DNA of 64,000 bases from Microbacterium paraoxydans (GTDB lineage: Bacteria; Actinomycetota; Actinomycetes; Actinomycetales; Microbacteriaceae), in assembly GCF_018224615.1 (NCBI RefSeq), contig NZ_JAGTUK010000003.1:248001-312000 (forward strand), read 5' to 3'. A model generated the notes under the pieces. That model saw only the letters and a list, made by a program, of their open reading frames with translations. It did not search any database and was not told the origin of the DNA. How positions within the stretch are numbered: the first letter of the stretch is position 1; every line of letters begins with the position of its first letter. Of the stretch, positions 30,320 through 41,147 are shown in pieces. Both the position numbers and the translations under genes were made by a program.

Positions 30320-30355
30320 TAGAATCGGATTGTTGCGATGAGCGCTGACAGCGCT
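30320..30355 (+). promoter_or_regulatory. Putative suf promoter -10 and palindrome
   Basis: In the 231-base ctaA-sufB gap, TAGAAT at 30320-30325 is a good -10 for the suf direction. It is followed by a perfect 15-bp palindrome, AGCGCTG-A-CAGCGCT (30341-30355). The palindrome lies inside a 12-codon frame, ATG 30338 to TAG 30376, that would be leaderless from this promoter. I cannot tell a regulator site from a leader peptide; the rest of the gap shows nothing I recognise. Confidence 0.4.
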
Positions 30356-30494
30356 GAAGCATCGTCAACAGTTTAGGCGCGATGGAAGCGCTGATGATGA
30401 GGGCCCACCAACGGCACCCGCTCCCGCAGACTCGACGGGGATCAGGTGTGTCGGGGCGGATGACACCGTTTGGGACCTGTGAGGAGAGTGTTGC

Positions 30495-31913
<1,419 letters not shown>

Positions 31914-33119
31914 ATGGCGGCCTCGACGACAGCGCCCGCGGAGGCGCAGCACACGAACGCGCACATCGACCCGGCCGCCCAGGTCGCCGACGCCGGATTC
32001 GTCCCGGTGCAGACCCGCTCGGAGCGCCCGCACTCATACGACCCCGACGACTTCGGCGCGCCCACGGGCCGCGAGGTGAACTGGAAGCACACGCCGATCG
32101 CGCAGCTCACCCCGCTGTTCACGCCCGCCGTGGCCAACGAGGGCGTGACCTATGCGTTCGCATCGGGGGAGCAGTACCTCTCCGGCCCGCTGGGCATCGG
32201 TACGGCTCCGCGCGGTGAGGTCTTCCTGCCCGAGGACATCACGGCGGCCGTCGCCTGGCAGGGCGGCGCGGAGGCGCTGCACGTGCGGATCCCGCGCGAG
32301 GAGGAGGTCGCCGAGCCCGTGTTCGTCACGGTCACGGGGGCCGGAGCCGAGCAGCGCGCCGACGCCCACATCGTGATCGAGGCGCTGGAGCACAGCGTCG
32401 CGACGGTGGTGCTGCAGCACAAGGGCTCCGCCAGCTACGCGCAGAACGTGGAGATCATCGTCCGCGACGGCGCGAAGCTCACGGTGGTCACGGTGCAGCA
32501 GTGGGAGGACGACGCGGTGCACGCCGCGGCGCACCAGGCCCGCGTCGGCTCCGATGCCACGCTCAAGCACTTCGTGGTGAGCTTCGGCGGCGGCCTCGTG
32601 CGGGTGAACCCGAGCGTCGAGCTCGCGGGTTCGGGCTCCGAGGGCTATCTGTACGGGCTGTCGTACGCCGACGCCGGGCAGCACCTCGAGAGCCAGGTGT
32701 ACCTGCACCACAAGGGCCCGCACACGACGGGTGACGTGCTGTACAAGGGTGCGCTCCAGGGTGCGAGCGCCCACAGCGTGTGGATCGGGGACGTGCTCAT
32801 CGGCCCGGACGCCACCGGCACCGACTCGTACGAGGCGAACCGCAACCTGGTGCTGACCGAGGGCGCGCGCGCCGACTCGATCCCGAACCTCGAGATCGAG
32901 ACGGGCGACATCGTGGGCGCCGGTCACGCGAGTGCGACCGGCCGGTTCGACGACGAGCAGCTGTTCTACCTGCAGGCGCGCGGCATCCCGGAGGAGGAGG
33001 CACGCCGGCTCGTGGTGCTCGGCTTCCTCACCGACATCGTGCAGCGCCTCGGCATCCCGACGCTCGAGGCGGAGCTGCTGTCCGCCATCGAGGCCGAGCT
33101 CGCCGAGGTGAACGCGTGA
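31914..33119 (+). CDS. sufD: Fe-S cluster assembly protein SufD
   Basis: A 401-residue SufB paralogue. It has a variable Ala-rich N-terminus, the REVNWKHTPIAQL segment and the C-terminal HASATGRFDDEQLFYLQARGIPEEEARRLVVLGFL typical of SufB/D. It pairs with SufB and SufC. The ATG directly abuts the sufB TAA with no spacer, and the stop overlaps the next start (GTGA), so the subunits are translationally coupled. Confidence 0.95.
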   Translation: MAASTTAPAEAQHTNAHIDPAAQVADAGFVPVQTRSERPHSYDPDDFGAPTGREVNWKHTPIAQLTPLFTPAVANEGVTYAFASGEQYLSGPLGIGTAPRGEVFLPEDITAAVAWQGGAEALHVRIPREEEVAEPVFVTVTGAGAEQRADAHIVIEALEHSVATVVLQHKGSASYAQNVEIIVRDGAKLTVVTVQQWEDDAVHAAAHQARVGSDATLKHFVVSFGGGLVRVNPSVELAGSGSEGYLYGLSYADAGQHLESQVYLHHKGPHTTGDVLYKGALQGASAHSVWIGDVLIGPDATGTDSYEANRNLVLTEGARADSIPNLEIETGDIVGAGHASATGRFDDEQLFYLQARGIPEEEARRLVVLGFLTDIVQRLGIPTLEAELLSAIEAELAEVNA

Positions 33120-33442
33120 CCGCCGAGCGGGTGTGCGCCGTGTCCGACCTGGAGCAGGACACCCCGCTCCGCGTCGAGCCGGGCGGCGTGCCGATCACGG
33201 TGATCAAGGACGGCGAGGGCGTCATCCACGCCATCGGCGACACCTGCACCCACGGCGACATCTCGCTCTCCGAGGGCTTCGTGGAGGGTGACACGGTGGA
33301 GTGCTGGGCGCACGGCTCGGCGTTCTCCCTGATCACCGGAAAGCCCCAGAACCTCCCCGCTTACGAGCCCGTCCCGGTCTATGTCGTCGAGATCGACGGC
33401 GACGACGTGCTCATCGATCCTGCTGTGACGAAGGAAGTCTGA
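33116..33442 (+). CDS. Rieske-type [2Fe-2S] ferredoxin of the suf operon
   Basis: A 108-residue non-heme-oxygenase-type Rieske ferredoxin with ligands Cys44/His46 (CTHG) and Cys63/His66 (CWAHG). Such a gene is regularly found between sufD and sufC in actinobacteria. It may supply electrons for cluster assembly, though the role is inferred from context. It starts at GTG overlapping the sufD stop; sufC begins three bases after its stop. Confidence 0.93.
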   Translation: MTAERVCAVSDLEQDTPLRVEPGGVPITVIKDGEGVIHAIGDTCTHGDISLSEGFVEGDTVECWAHGSAFSLITGKPQNLPAYEPVPVYVVEIDGDDVLIDPAVTKEV

Positions 33443-33445
33443 AGA

Positions 33446-34216
<771 letters not shown>

Positions 34217-34226
34217 GCTGAGTCGT

Positions 34227-34556
34227 ATGACAGCGACCCTCACGGACGAGAAGTACGACGCGGTCACCGAGGCGCTCAAGGACGTCATGGACCCCGAGCT
34301 CGGGATCAATGTCGTCGACCTCGGCCTCATCTACGACCTCGCATGGGATGACGAGAACGACGCTCTCGTCATCCACATGACGCTGACCAGTGCCGGCTGC
34401 CCGCTGACCGACGTGCTGGAGGACCAGACAGCGCAGGCTCTCGACAACGTCGTGGAGCGGTTCCGCATCAACTGGGTGTGGATGCCGCCGTGGGGTCCGG
34501 AGCGGATCACCGACGATGGGCGCGACATGATGCGCGCACTCGGCTTCGCGATCTGA
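34227..34556 (+). CDS. sufT: SufT-type Fe-S maturation protein (MIP18/PaaD-like)
   Basis: A 109-residue MIP18-family protein with VMDPELGINVVDLGLIYDL and the conserved cysteine in TSAGCPLTDVL. Homologues take part in Fe-S cluster maturation of client proteins. It is last in the suf operon and is followed after 25 bases by a terminator. No SufS or SufU gene follows, which is the usual actinobacterial position for them. Confidence 0.93.
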   Translation: MTATLTDEKYDAVTEALKDVMDPELGINVVDLGLIYDLAWDDENDALVIHMTLTSAGCPLTDVLEDQTAQALDNVVERFRINWVWMPPWGPERITDDGRDMMRALGFAI

Positions 34557-34581
34557 CGCGCGAGCACACAGTGATGTTTGA

Positions 34582-34611
34582 CGAAGCGGGCGCGGAGACG
34601 CGCCCGCTTCG
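34582..34611. terminator. Terminator of the suf operon
   Basis: A 13-bp perfect stem CGAAGCGGGCGCG/CGCGCCCGCTTCG with a GAGA tetraloop lies 25 bases after the sufT stop. Confidence 0.88.
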
Positions 34612-34653
34612 CTGACTCCGCGGCGAGGCGGGGTCGAGAACACGGGAGATCGA

Positions 34654-35808
34654 ATGTTGCCGGTGAAGGCCCTGTCCCTGTCGGAGCTCCGCGAGCGCAG
34701 CAGCGAGAAGTGGCGCGAGTATCCGGCCGACGTGCTGCCGCTCTTCGTCGCCGAGACCGACTTCCCGCTCGCGCCCGCGATCACCGCGGCCCTGCACGGG
34801 GCGGTCGAGCGGGGCGACACGGGCTACATCGCCTCGAAGACGCCGCTGGCCGAGGCGTTCGCGGGTTTCGCGCGCCGTCGCTACGGCTGGACCGTGGATC
34901 CCGCGCGCGCCCGCAGCACCGCCGACGTCAGCATGGGCATCGTGGAGATCCTGCGCCGGGTGACGCAGCCGGGGGAGCGTGTCGTGGTCACGCCGCCCGT
35001 GTATCCGCCGTTCTACGACCTGGTGGATGAGGCGGGCGCCGACGCGCTGCGCGTCCCCCTGCGCGACACCGGTACCGGATGGGAGCTCGACCTCGACGGC
35101 ATCCGTGAGGCGTTCGCTGACGGCGCCACGGCGATCCTGTTGTGCAACCCGCACAACCCCACCGGCACGGTGCACGACCGCGACGCCCTGGCCGCGCTGG
35201 CGGAGCTGGCGGCCGAGTACGGTGCGGCGGTGGTGTCGGACGAGATCCATGCGCCCCTCGCGCAGCCAGGCACGGGGTTCACCCCGTTCCTCGCGGCGAG
35301 CGAGACCGCCGCGCGGGTCGGCTATGCCGTGGTGAGCGCGAGCAAGGCGTTCAACCTCGCCGGCCTGAAGTGCGCGCTGATGGTCACGGCCGACGACGAG
35401 ACGAGTGCCGTCGTGCGCAACCTGCCGGTCGAGGTGGAGTGGCGCACCGGCCAGTTCGGGCTGCTCGCCTCGGTCGCGGCCTTCGGGGAGGAGAGCGACC
35501 CCTGGCTCGACGGACTCCTCGACACGCTCGACGAGAACCGCGTGCTGCTGGAGGACCTGCTGGCCCGGCATCTCCCGGGTGCCCGCTACCGCATCCCCGA
35601 CGCCGGCTACCTCGCCTGGATCGACCTCTCGGCACTCGGCTGGGGTGACAATCCGGCCAAGCGGATCCTGCGGGAGGCGAAGGTCGCGCTGCACTTCGGC
35701 CCGGCGTTCGGCGCCGAGGGGGCGGGGCACGTGCGGTTGAACTTCGGCACAAGTCCGGAGATCCTGACCGAGGCGATCGAGCGCATCGCCGCGCTCGTGG
35801 AGCGATGA
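34654..35808 (+). CDS. MalY/PatB-family PLP-dependent aminotransferase or C-S lyase
   Basis: A 384-residue fold-type I PLP enzyme. It shows TPPVYPPFYDLV, the NPHNPTGTVHDRD segment, VSDEIHAPLAQPG and the Schiff-base lysine in SASKAFNLAGLKCA. These match MalY/PatB proteins, many of which are cystathionine or cysteine C-S lyases, releasing sulfur, ammonia and pyruvate. GGGAG precedes the ATG. The MFS gene starts inside its stop codon (ATGA), so the pair forms an operon just after the suf genes. Confidence 0.88.
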   Translation: MLPVKALSLSELRERSSEKWREYPADVLPLFVAETDFPLAPAITAALHGAVERGDTGYIASKTPLAEAFAGFARRRYGWTVDPARARSTADVSMGIVEILRRVTQPGERVVVTPPVYPPFYDLVDEAGADALRVPLRDTGTGWELDLDGIREAFADGATAILLCNPHNPTGTVHDRDALAALAELAAEYGAAVVSDEIHAPLAQPGTGFTPFLAASETAARVGYAVVSASKAFNLAGLKCALMVTADDETSAVVRNLPVEVEWRTGQFGLLASVAAFGEESDPWLDGLLDTLDENRVLLEDLLARHLPGARYRIPDAGYLAWIDLSALGWGDNPAKRILREAKVALHFGPAFGAEGAGHVRLNFGTSPEILTEAIERIAALVER

Positions 35809-37175
35809 CCGCCCCTCAGCCCGTCGCGTCGATCTGGGATCGCGGTCGCGTCTGGGTGACGGCGGGTGCGGTCGCGCTGATCTTCCTCGCGGCGATCGAG
35901 GCGCTGGCCGTGACCACGGTCATGCCGGTCGTGAGCGCGGCGCTCGACGGGGAGGCGCTGTTCGCAGTGGCGTTCGCGGGGACGCTCGCGACGAGCGTGA
36001 TCGGCATGGTGGCGACCGGCGCCTGGTCGGATGCCCGGGGGCCGCGGGGCGCGCTGTATGTCGCGGTCGCGCTGTTCATCGTCGGGCTGCTGATCTCGGG
36101 CTTCGCGACCTCGATGCCGCAGTTCCTCATCGGTCGGCTGGTGCAGGGCCTCGGCACGGGAGGGCAGACCGTGGCACTGTACGTCGTGGTTGCGCGACTG
36201 TATCCGCCGGAGCTGCACGGTCGCGTGTTCGCCGCCTTCGCGGCCGCGTGGGTCGTCCCGTCGATGGTGGGACCGTTCCTGGCCGGCGCGGTCGCGGAGT
36301 ATCTGGACTGGCGTTGGGCCTTCCTGGGCGTCGCCGTGCTCACCGCGATTGCCTTCGCGATGATCGCCGTGCGGCTGCGTGGCGTCGATCTGGGCGGCGG
36401 AGAGCCGCAGGACCGGCGTGCGCTGCGGCTTCGTCTGCTCCTGGCGGTCGTGGTGGCGGTGCTGGCGGTCGTGATCGGCGTCGCGGCCGACATCGACGAC
36501 CGCGTGCGATGGCCGATCGCGGTGGCCGCGATCCTCGGTATCGGAGTCGCGGTGCTGCCGCTGCTTCCCGCGGGCACCCTGCGCGCGGGTGCCGGGCTGC
36601 CGAGCGTGGTGCTCATGCGCGGTGTGGCGGCCGGCGCGTTCTTCGCGGCCGAGGCGTACATCCCCTACCTGCTGATCCGGAAGTACGACTTCACGGCCAC
36701 GTGGGCGGGCGTGGCGCTCATGCTGGCGGCGTTCGCGTGGGCCGGGGCGTCTGCGGTGCAGGGGCGCTACGGTGAGCGGCTGGGCAACCGCCGTATCACG
36801 CTGCTGAGTCTCGGCGGCCTGCTGATCGCGATGCTCGCGGTGCTGAGTGCCGCCGTGTTCCCAGTGTCGCCGATCGTGGTCATCCTCGGCTGGGCGTTCG
36901 CGGGCGGCGGCATGGGGCTGCTGTACCCGCGGCTCACGGTCTTGACGCTGGCCTACTCGGACGAGTCGAACCAGGGCTTCAACTCCTCGGCGCTGTCGAT
37001 CTCCGACGCGACGGGGTCGGCAGTCGCGATCGCGGTCGCCGGACTCGCGGTGGCGACCCTCGGCGGGGGAGCGGGCGCGGTGGGCGTGGTGTTCGCGTTC
37101 GGCCTCGGGCTCGTCGTGTTCGCGCTCGTTCCGGGGCTCAGGCTCGGGCATGCCGCGGAGTCGCGGACGCATTGA
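35805..37175 (+). CDS. MFS transporter
   Basis: A 456-residue, 14-TM-type exporter of the major facilitator superfamily. It has the first-helix EALAVTTVMPVVSAAL segment and the loop motif GAWSDARGPRGALYVAVA between helices 2 and 3, with a long QGLGTGGQTVALYVVVA helix. It resembles EmrB-like multidrug antiporters. It is coupled to the MalY-like gene by a four-base overlap; its last 38 bases overlap the convergent tetR-type gene. Confidence 0.88.
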   Translation: MTAPQPVASIWDRGRVWVTAGAVALIFLAAIEALAVTTVMPVVSAALDGEALFAVAFAGTLATSVIGMVATGAWSDARGPRGALYVAVALFIVGLLISGFATSMPQFLIGRLVQGLGTGGQTVALYVVVARLYPPELHGRVFAAFAAAWVVPSMVGPFLAGAVAEYLDWRWAFLGVAVLTAIAFAMIAVRLRGVDLGGGEPQDRRALRLRLLLAVVVAVLAVVIGVAADIDDRVRWPIAVAAILGIGVAVLPLLPAGTLRAGAGLPSVVLMRGVAAGAFFAAEAYIPYLLIRKYDFTATWAGVALMLAAFAWAGASAVQGRYGERLGNRRITLLSLGGLLIAMLAVLSAAVFPVSPIVVILGWAFAGGGMGLLYPRLTVLTLAYSDESNQGFNSSALSISDATGSAVAIAVAGLAVATLGGGAGAVGVVFAFGLGLVVFALVPGLRLGHAAESRTH

Positions 37176-37722
37176 CCCCGCCCGCGAGTGCCTCGACGCC
37201 CAGGTCGAACACGCGGTCAAGGCCCGCCGTGACGTCGACCTCGTCGGAGTGCGGCAGGGCACCGTAGCTGTCGGCGTGCATGCGCTGTTGCACGAGGGTC
37301 GCGTGTCCGAGGACGAAGTGCAGGATCGCGGTGGCGCGTGACTCGGGGTCGGTGGTGCCCTCGTCGCGCAGCGCGGAGACGAGCGCGTCGAGCGCGTGTG
37401 CCGAGCCGAGCTGGAGCGCATAGGTGCTGAGCACGAGCTCGGCGCCGTCGCGATGGGCGAACAGCGCATCGCGCAGGCCGCGGGCGGTCTCGAGCACTCC
37501 GGAGGCACCGCGCGGGACGGCCGCGGTGATGCGGTCGGCGAGCTCGGCGAGCAACTCCTGCTTGCTCGCGAAGTGCCAGTAGAGGGCACTGGGCTGCACG
37601 TCGAGCCGTCCGGCGATGCGCCGCATCGACAGGTCTGCGAGACCGACCTCGTCGAGCAGCTCGAGAGCGCTCCGGGCGACGCTGCCGCGGTCGTGGCGGG
37701 CCGGATTGGGCTCGGGGGTCAT
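37138..37722 (-). CDS. TetR-family regulator of the ECF-type module
   Basis: A 194-residue regulator with the helix-turn-helix RIAGRLDVQPSALYWHFASKQELLAELADRI near residues 35-65. The C-terminal domain resembles the tetracycline-repressor type (TetR_C). ATG 37722 is separated from the divergent ABC ATPase start by 51 bases carrying two palindromes. The end overlaps the MFS gene antisense. It probably represses itself and the ECF ATPase/permease pair; the ligand is unknown. Confidence 0.9.
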   Translation of the reverse strand: MTPEPNPARHDRGSVARSALELLDEVGLADLSMRRIAGRLDVQPSALYWHFASKQELLAELADRITAAVPRGASGVLETARGLRDALFAHRDGAELVLSTYALQLGSAHALDALVSALRDEGTTDPESRATAILHFVLGHATLVQQRMHADSYGALPHSDEVDVTAGLDRVFDLGVEALAGGVNASATPRHARA

Positions 37723-37735
37723 ACCCCCACTATAG

Positions 37736-37763
37736 TGAACGGCGTTCAGGTGAACGGTGTTCA
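37736..37763. promoter_or_regulatory. Tandem TetR operator
   Basis: Two perfect-arm palindromes, TGAACGGCGTTCA (37736-37748) and TGAACGGTGTTCA (37751-37763), are spaced 15 bases centre to centre. TATAGT (37731-37736), readable as -10 on both strands, touches the first. The second abuts the Shine-Dalgarno AGGAGG (37763-37768) of the ATPase gene. Occupancy would block both divergent promoters. Confidence 0.8.
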
Positions 37764-37773
37764 GGAGGCGTGG

Positions 37774-38478
37774 GTGGGAGAGTCGAGCGGAGCAGAGGAC
37801 AGCCGCGGATCGATCGTCCTGGACCGCGTGCGCGTGGAGCTCGACGGCCGCGCGGTCCTGCACGACGTGTCCCTCCGCCTGGAGGTGCCGCGCATCGCGG
37901 TGATCGGCGCGAACGGCTCCGGCAAGTCCACCTTCGCGCGCCTGCTGGACGGCCTGGTCGTGCCCACCGCGGGCACCGCCGTCGTGCACGGACTCGACGT
38001 GGCGCGGGACACGCGCGAGCTCCGCCGCCGCGTCGGCTTCGTGTTCACCGACCCGGACGCACAGATCCTCATGCCGACGCCCGCGGAAGACCTCGCCCTG
38101 TCGCTGCGAAACCTGCCGCGCGCGGAGGTCGGTCGACGCGTGCGCGAGACGCTGGAAGCGCACGGGCTCGAAGAGCACGCCGACGTCCCGGCCTCCTCGC
38201 TCTCCGGTGGACAGAAGCAGCTGCTCGCGCTGGCCGCCGTCCTCGTCACCGGCCCGCAACTCCTCGTGGCGGACGAGCCGACCACACTGCTCGATCGCCG
38301 CAACGCGCGGCGCATCGCCGACCTCCTGATGACGCAGGAAGCGCAGGTCGTGGTCGCGACCCACGACCTCGACCTCGCGGCGCGCTGCGACATCGCCGTG
38401 CTCTTCGCGGGCGGCCGGATCGCTGCGCTGGGGCGCCCGGACACCGTGATCGACGAGTACTGCCGGGTGTCCGCGTGA
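37774..38478 (+). CDS. ECF-type ABC transporter ATP-binding protein (BioM/CbiO-like)
   Basis: A 234-residue ATPase with Walker A GANGSGKSTFARLLDGL, the FVFTDPDAQILMPT Q-loop diagnostic of energy-coupling-factor ATPases, signature SLSGGQKQLLALAAV, Walker B LLVADEPTTLLD and H-loop VVATHDLDLA. GTG 37774 follows AGGAGG by five bases. It is paired with an EcfT-like gene. ECF importers take up vitamins or metals; no substrate-binding S component is adjacent. Confidence 0.92.
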   Translation: MGESSGAEDSRGSIVLDRVRVELDGRAVLHDVSLRLEVPRIAVIGANGSGKSTFARLLDGLVVPTAGTAVVHGLDVARDTRELRRRVGFVFTDPDAQILMPTPAEDLALSLRNLPRAEVGRRVRETLEAHGLEEHADVPASSLSGGQKQLLALAAVLVTGPQLLVADEPTTLLDRRNARRIADLLMTQEAQVVVATHDLDLAARCDIAVLFAGGRIAALGRPDTVIDEYCRVSA

Positions 38479-39068
38479 TCTCCCTCTACCGCCAGGGCGA
38501 CAGCCTCGTGCATCGCCTGCCCGCGGGCGCGAAGCTCGCGGGCCTTGCGCTCTGCGCACTCGTGCTGACGCTGCTCCCGCCGCACCCGCTGGTCGTCGCG
38601 GGCGCCCTCGGTGCCACGGTCGTGCTGTTCCCGCTGGGAGGGCAGAGCCTGCGCACGCTGGTGCGGGAGCTCTGGCGGTTGCGGTGGCTGCTGCTCGTGC
38701 TCGGAGTGATGCTCGCGCTGTTCGTCTCGCCGCTCGCCGCGTGGATCGGGGCGGGGCGCGTGGCGGCGCTGCTGCTGCTCGCGGCACTGGTGACCATGAC
38801 GACGCGGATGTCCGACCTGCTGGCCGTGCTGCAGGCACTGTTGCGACCGCTGCGCCGCTTCAGCGTCGAGCCGGAGGCCGTGGCGCTCACCCTGTCGCTG
38901 ACGCTCACGATGGTGCCGGTCGTGGCGGCGTTCGCCAACCGGCTCCGCGAGGCCGAGCGTGCGCGCGGGGTGCGTCTGGGCCCGCGCGCCGCCGTGCCCC
39001 TCCTGGTGCTCACACTCCGCCATGCCGACCGCGTGGGAGACGCCCTCGCGGCCCGCGGCGTGGCCTGA
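38475..39068 (+). CDS. ECF transporter transmembrane (T) protein, BioN/CbiQ-like
   Basis: A 197-residue membrane protein starting at GTG inside the ATPase stop (GTGA). The start ISLYRQGDSLVHRLPAGAKL matches EcfT proteins. It has about five helices, and the coupling motifs appear as REAERARGVRL and HADRVGDALAARG, where A-R-G and R-A/AARG contact the ATPases. It is the T component of the module and is followed by a convergent acyltransferase. Confidence 0.9.
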   Translation: MISLYRQGDSLVHRLPAGAKLAGLALCALVLTLLPPHPLVVAGALGATVVLFPLGGQSLRTLVRELWRLRWLLLVLGVMLALFVSPLAAWIGAGRVAALLLLAALVTMTTRMSDLLAVLQALLRPLRRFSVEPEAVALTLSLTLTMVPVVAAFANRLREAERARGVRLGPRAAVPLLVLTLRHADRVGDALAARGVA

Positions 39069-39071
39069 GCC

Positions 39072-40379
39072 CTACGCGGGCGCCGCGACCGCCGCGACCC
39101 TCGCGGGTGCGGGAGAGGTCGTCCGGGCGAGGCGCAGCGCCGCCAGCAGCAGTGCCACGGCCACCACCGCGGTCGTGACCGACGTGCCGACGACCAGCAG
39201 CAGCACAACCCCGCTGAGCCCCAGCAGGGCCGCAGCCACGAGGCGGCCCCGCGACCGCGTGCCCAGCGGTGCCGGCTCCCGCTCGAAGCGGTCGACCGCG
39301 ACGGCCACCGCGGCGGTCAGCGCCAGAGCCGACAGCAGCCAGAGCGGACGCGCGAGCCACCACTCGGGGCTGTCGAGTGCCGGGAGCACGGCATCGGTGG
39401 TGAGCGCGGCGACCGCGGTCAGCCCGGCCATCGCCAGCAGCACCGGCATGTGCCACAGGTAGACGGTCATGGTGCGGCGGGTGACGAAGGACGTGAAGGC
39501 CGCCGTGACGGCGTGGCCGCTCACCCGCCCGATCCGCTCGCGATGCAGCGAGAGCAGCCCCGTGTGGACGACCCCGACCAGCAGCAGCGCAGCCGTGGGC
39601 GGGTTGATGTTGGCGATGAGGTCGGGGGAGTACGCCCCGACGAGGAACAGTGAGACCAGGAGCCCCCCGGCGCCCGCGATGGCCGCGACCCGGATGCGAC
39701 GCGGGAGCGCGTCGATGCGACCGTCGGCGAGGAAGAAGCCGAGCTGCTGCAGCGCGAGCCAGATGAAGGCGAGGTTGAGGAAGCCGATCGCCTCCGCGCC
39801 GGTCGTGCCGCGCACGAGGTCCACCGCGACCGCCACGGCCGTGAGAGCGCCGATCGTGCGCAGTGGTGCGCGATCATGCAACCACACCATCGCGGGCAGC
39901 AGCACCTGGCACAGCAGGAACACCCCGAGGAACCACAGCGGCTGGCTGTACCGGAAACCCGCGACCGCGATCAGGTCGGCCGGAACGCCGAGCAGGGTGA
40001 GCACGGCCAGGGCCACCCCCACCACCGCGATCGTCACGACCGCCGGTCGCAGCAGCCGGTGCACGCGGGCGCTGAGGAAGCCGAGGGCGCTCGCCCCGCC
40101 GGCCCGCAGGCGACGATAGGCGAGCAGCCCGGAGAACCCGCCGATCACGAAGAACAGCGGCATCACCTGCAGCACCCAGCTCAGCGGCGCGATCCACCCG
40201 GTGCCGTCGCTCGCGTTCTCGAACACGGGCGCGCCGTCGACCACGGTGACGCCCACCATGATGGCGTGGAGCAGCACCACACCCACCACGCAGAGCGCCC
40301 GGATGAAGTCGATGCCGGTGTCTCGTCGCGCGGACGGTGCGGACGGGGGAGCGGCGGGCAGCGCCTGCACGATGGCCAT
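39072..40379 (-). CDS. Acyltransferase-3-family membrane protein
   Basis: A 435-residue protein with about ten membrane helices. It begins with RRDTGIDFIRALCVVGVVLLHAIM, the family pattern in which a conserved Arg and His lie in and after helix 1, and contains VMPLFFVIGGFSGLLAYRRL. Such proteins move acyl groups onto exported glycans or lipids; the target is not predictable. Its stop lies three bases from the EcfT stop. Confidence 0.87.
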   Translation of the reverse strand: MAIVQALPAAPPSAPSARRDTGIDFIRALCVVGVVLLHAIMVGVTVVDGAPVFENASDGTGWIAPLSWVLQVMPLFFVIGGFSGLLAYRRLRAGGASALGFLSARVHRLLRPAVVTIAVVGVALAVLTLLGVPADLIAVAGFRYSQPLWFLGVFLLCQVLLPAMVWLHDRAPLRTIGALTAVAVAVDLVRGTTGAEAIGFLNLAFIWLALQQLGFFLADGRIDALPRRIRVAAIAGAGGLLVSLFLVGAYSPDLIANINPPTAALLLVGVVHTGLLSLHRERIGRVSGHAVTAAFTSFVTRRTMTVYLWHMPVLLAMAGLTAVAALTTDAVLPALDSPEWWLARPLWLLSALALTAAVAVAVDRFEREPAPLGTRSRGRLVAAALLGLSGVVLLLVVGTSVTTAVVAVALLLAALRLARTTSPAPARVAAVAAPA

Positions 40380-40475
40380 GGGATCCTCCTCGGAACGGTG
40401 TCCTCGGAGGCTATGGACGGGGTGGCCGCGGGGGCATCACTCCACGGTGTCGATGCGACCCCTACCGTGGGGTGA

Positions 40476-41147
40476 TCAGGACGACGGTTCGACCAGGCCG
40501 GTGTCGTAGGCGAGGATGACGGCGTGCACGCGGTCGCGCAGGCCGAGCTTGGACAGCACCTTGCCGACGTGGGTCTTCACGGTCTGCTCCGCGATGAACA
40601 GCTCGGCGGCGATCTCCGCGTTCGACCGGCCGCGGCCGATCAGCACGAGCACCTCTCGCTCGCGGTCGGTCAGCTCGGCGAGCACGGTCGTGGAGCGTGC
40701 GGTCCGCGGCCGGCGCCCGGCGAACTGCTCGATCATCCGTCGCGTGACGCTCGGGGCCAGCAGCGCGTCGCCGCCCGCCACCACTCTGACCGCGTGCACC
40801 AGCTCCTCGGGCAGCGCGTCCTTGAGCAGGAAGCCGCTCGCCCCCGCTTCCAGCGCGTCGTAGACGTAGTCGTCGATGTCGAACGTGGTGAGCATGAGGA
40901 TGCGCGGCACGTGAGCGGCAGGATACGACGGCCCGAGGATCCGGCGCGTGGCCTCGATCCCGTCGAGCTCGGGCATCCGGACGTCCATGAGGATCACGTC
41001 CGGGTCGAGACGGGCCGCGAGGGCCACCGCCTCGGCGCCGTTCGCCGCCTGCCCGGCCACGCGGATCCCCTCGTGGGCGTCGAGCAGCGCAGCGAAACCT
41101 GCACGGACCATCGCCTGGTCGTCGGCGATGAGCACGCTGATCGTCAC
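40476..41147 (-). CDS. NarL/LuxR-family response regulator
   Basis: A 223-residue regulator. The receiver domain has phosphoacceptor Asp55 ([11 protein letters not shown]), with DD at 9-10 and the KDALPEE lysine. The C-terminal LuxR helix-turn-helix is [46 protein letters not shown] start overlaps the kinase stop (GTGA), identifying the histidine kinase as its partner. Confidence 0.94.
   Translation of the reverse strand: MTISVLIADDQAMVRAGFAALLDAHEGIRVAGQAANGAEAVALAARLDPDVILMDVRMPELDGIEATRRILGPSYPAAHVPRILMLTTFDIDDYVYDALEAGASGFLLKDALPEELVHAVRVVAGGDALLAPSVTRRMIEQFAGRRPRTARSTTVLAELTDREREVLVLIGRGRSNAEIAAELFIAEQTVKTHVGKVLSKLGLRDRVHAVILAYDTGLVEPSS

Noticed and set aside
37723..38838. Minus-strand extension of the TetR-type gene across the ABC ATPase
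   Set aside because: The TetR start at 37722 gives the right HTH position. The extension is antisense to a clear ABC ATPase.
40442..40470. 7-bp inverted repeat CCACGGT/ACCGTGG upstream of the acyltransferase
   Set aside because: The stem is short with a 15-base loop, and it is the kind of repeat expected by chance at this GC content.
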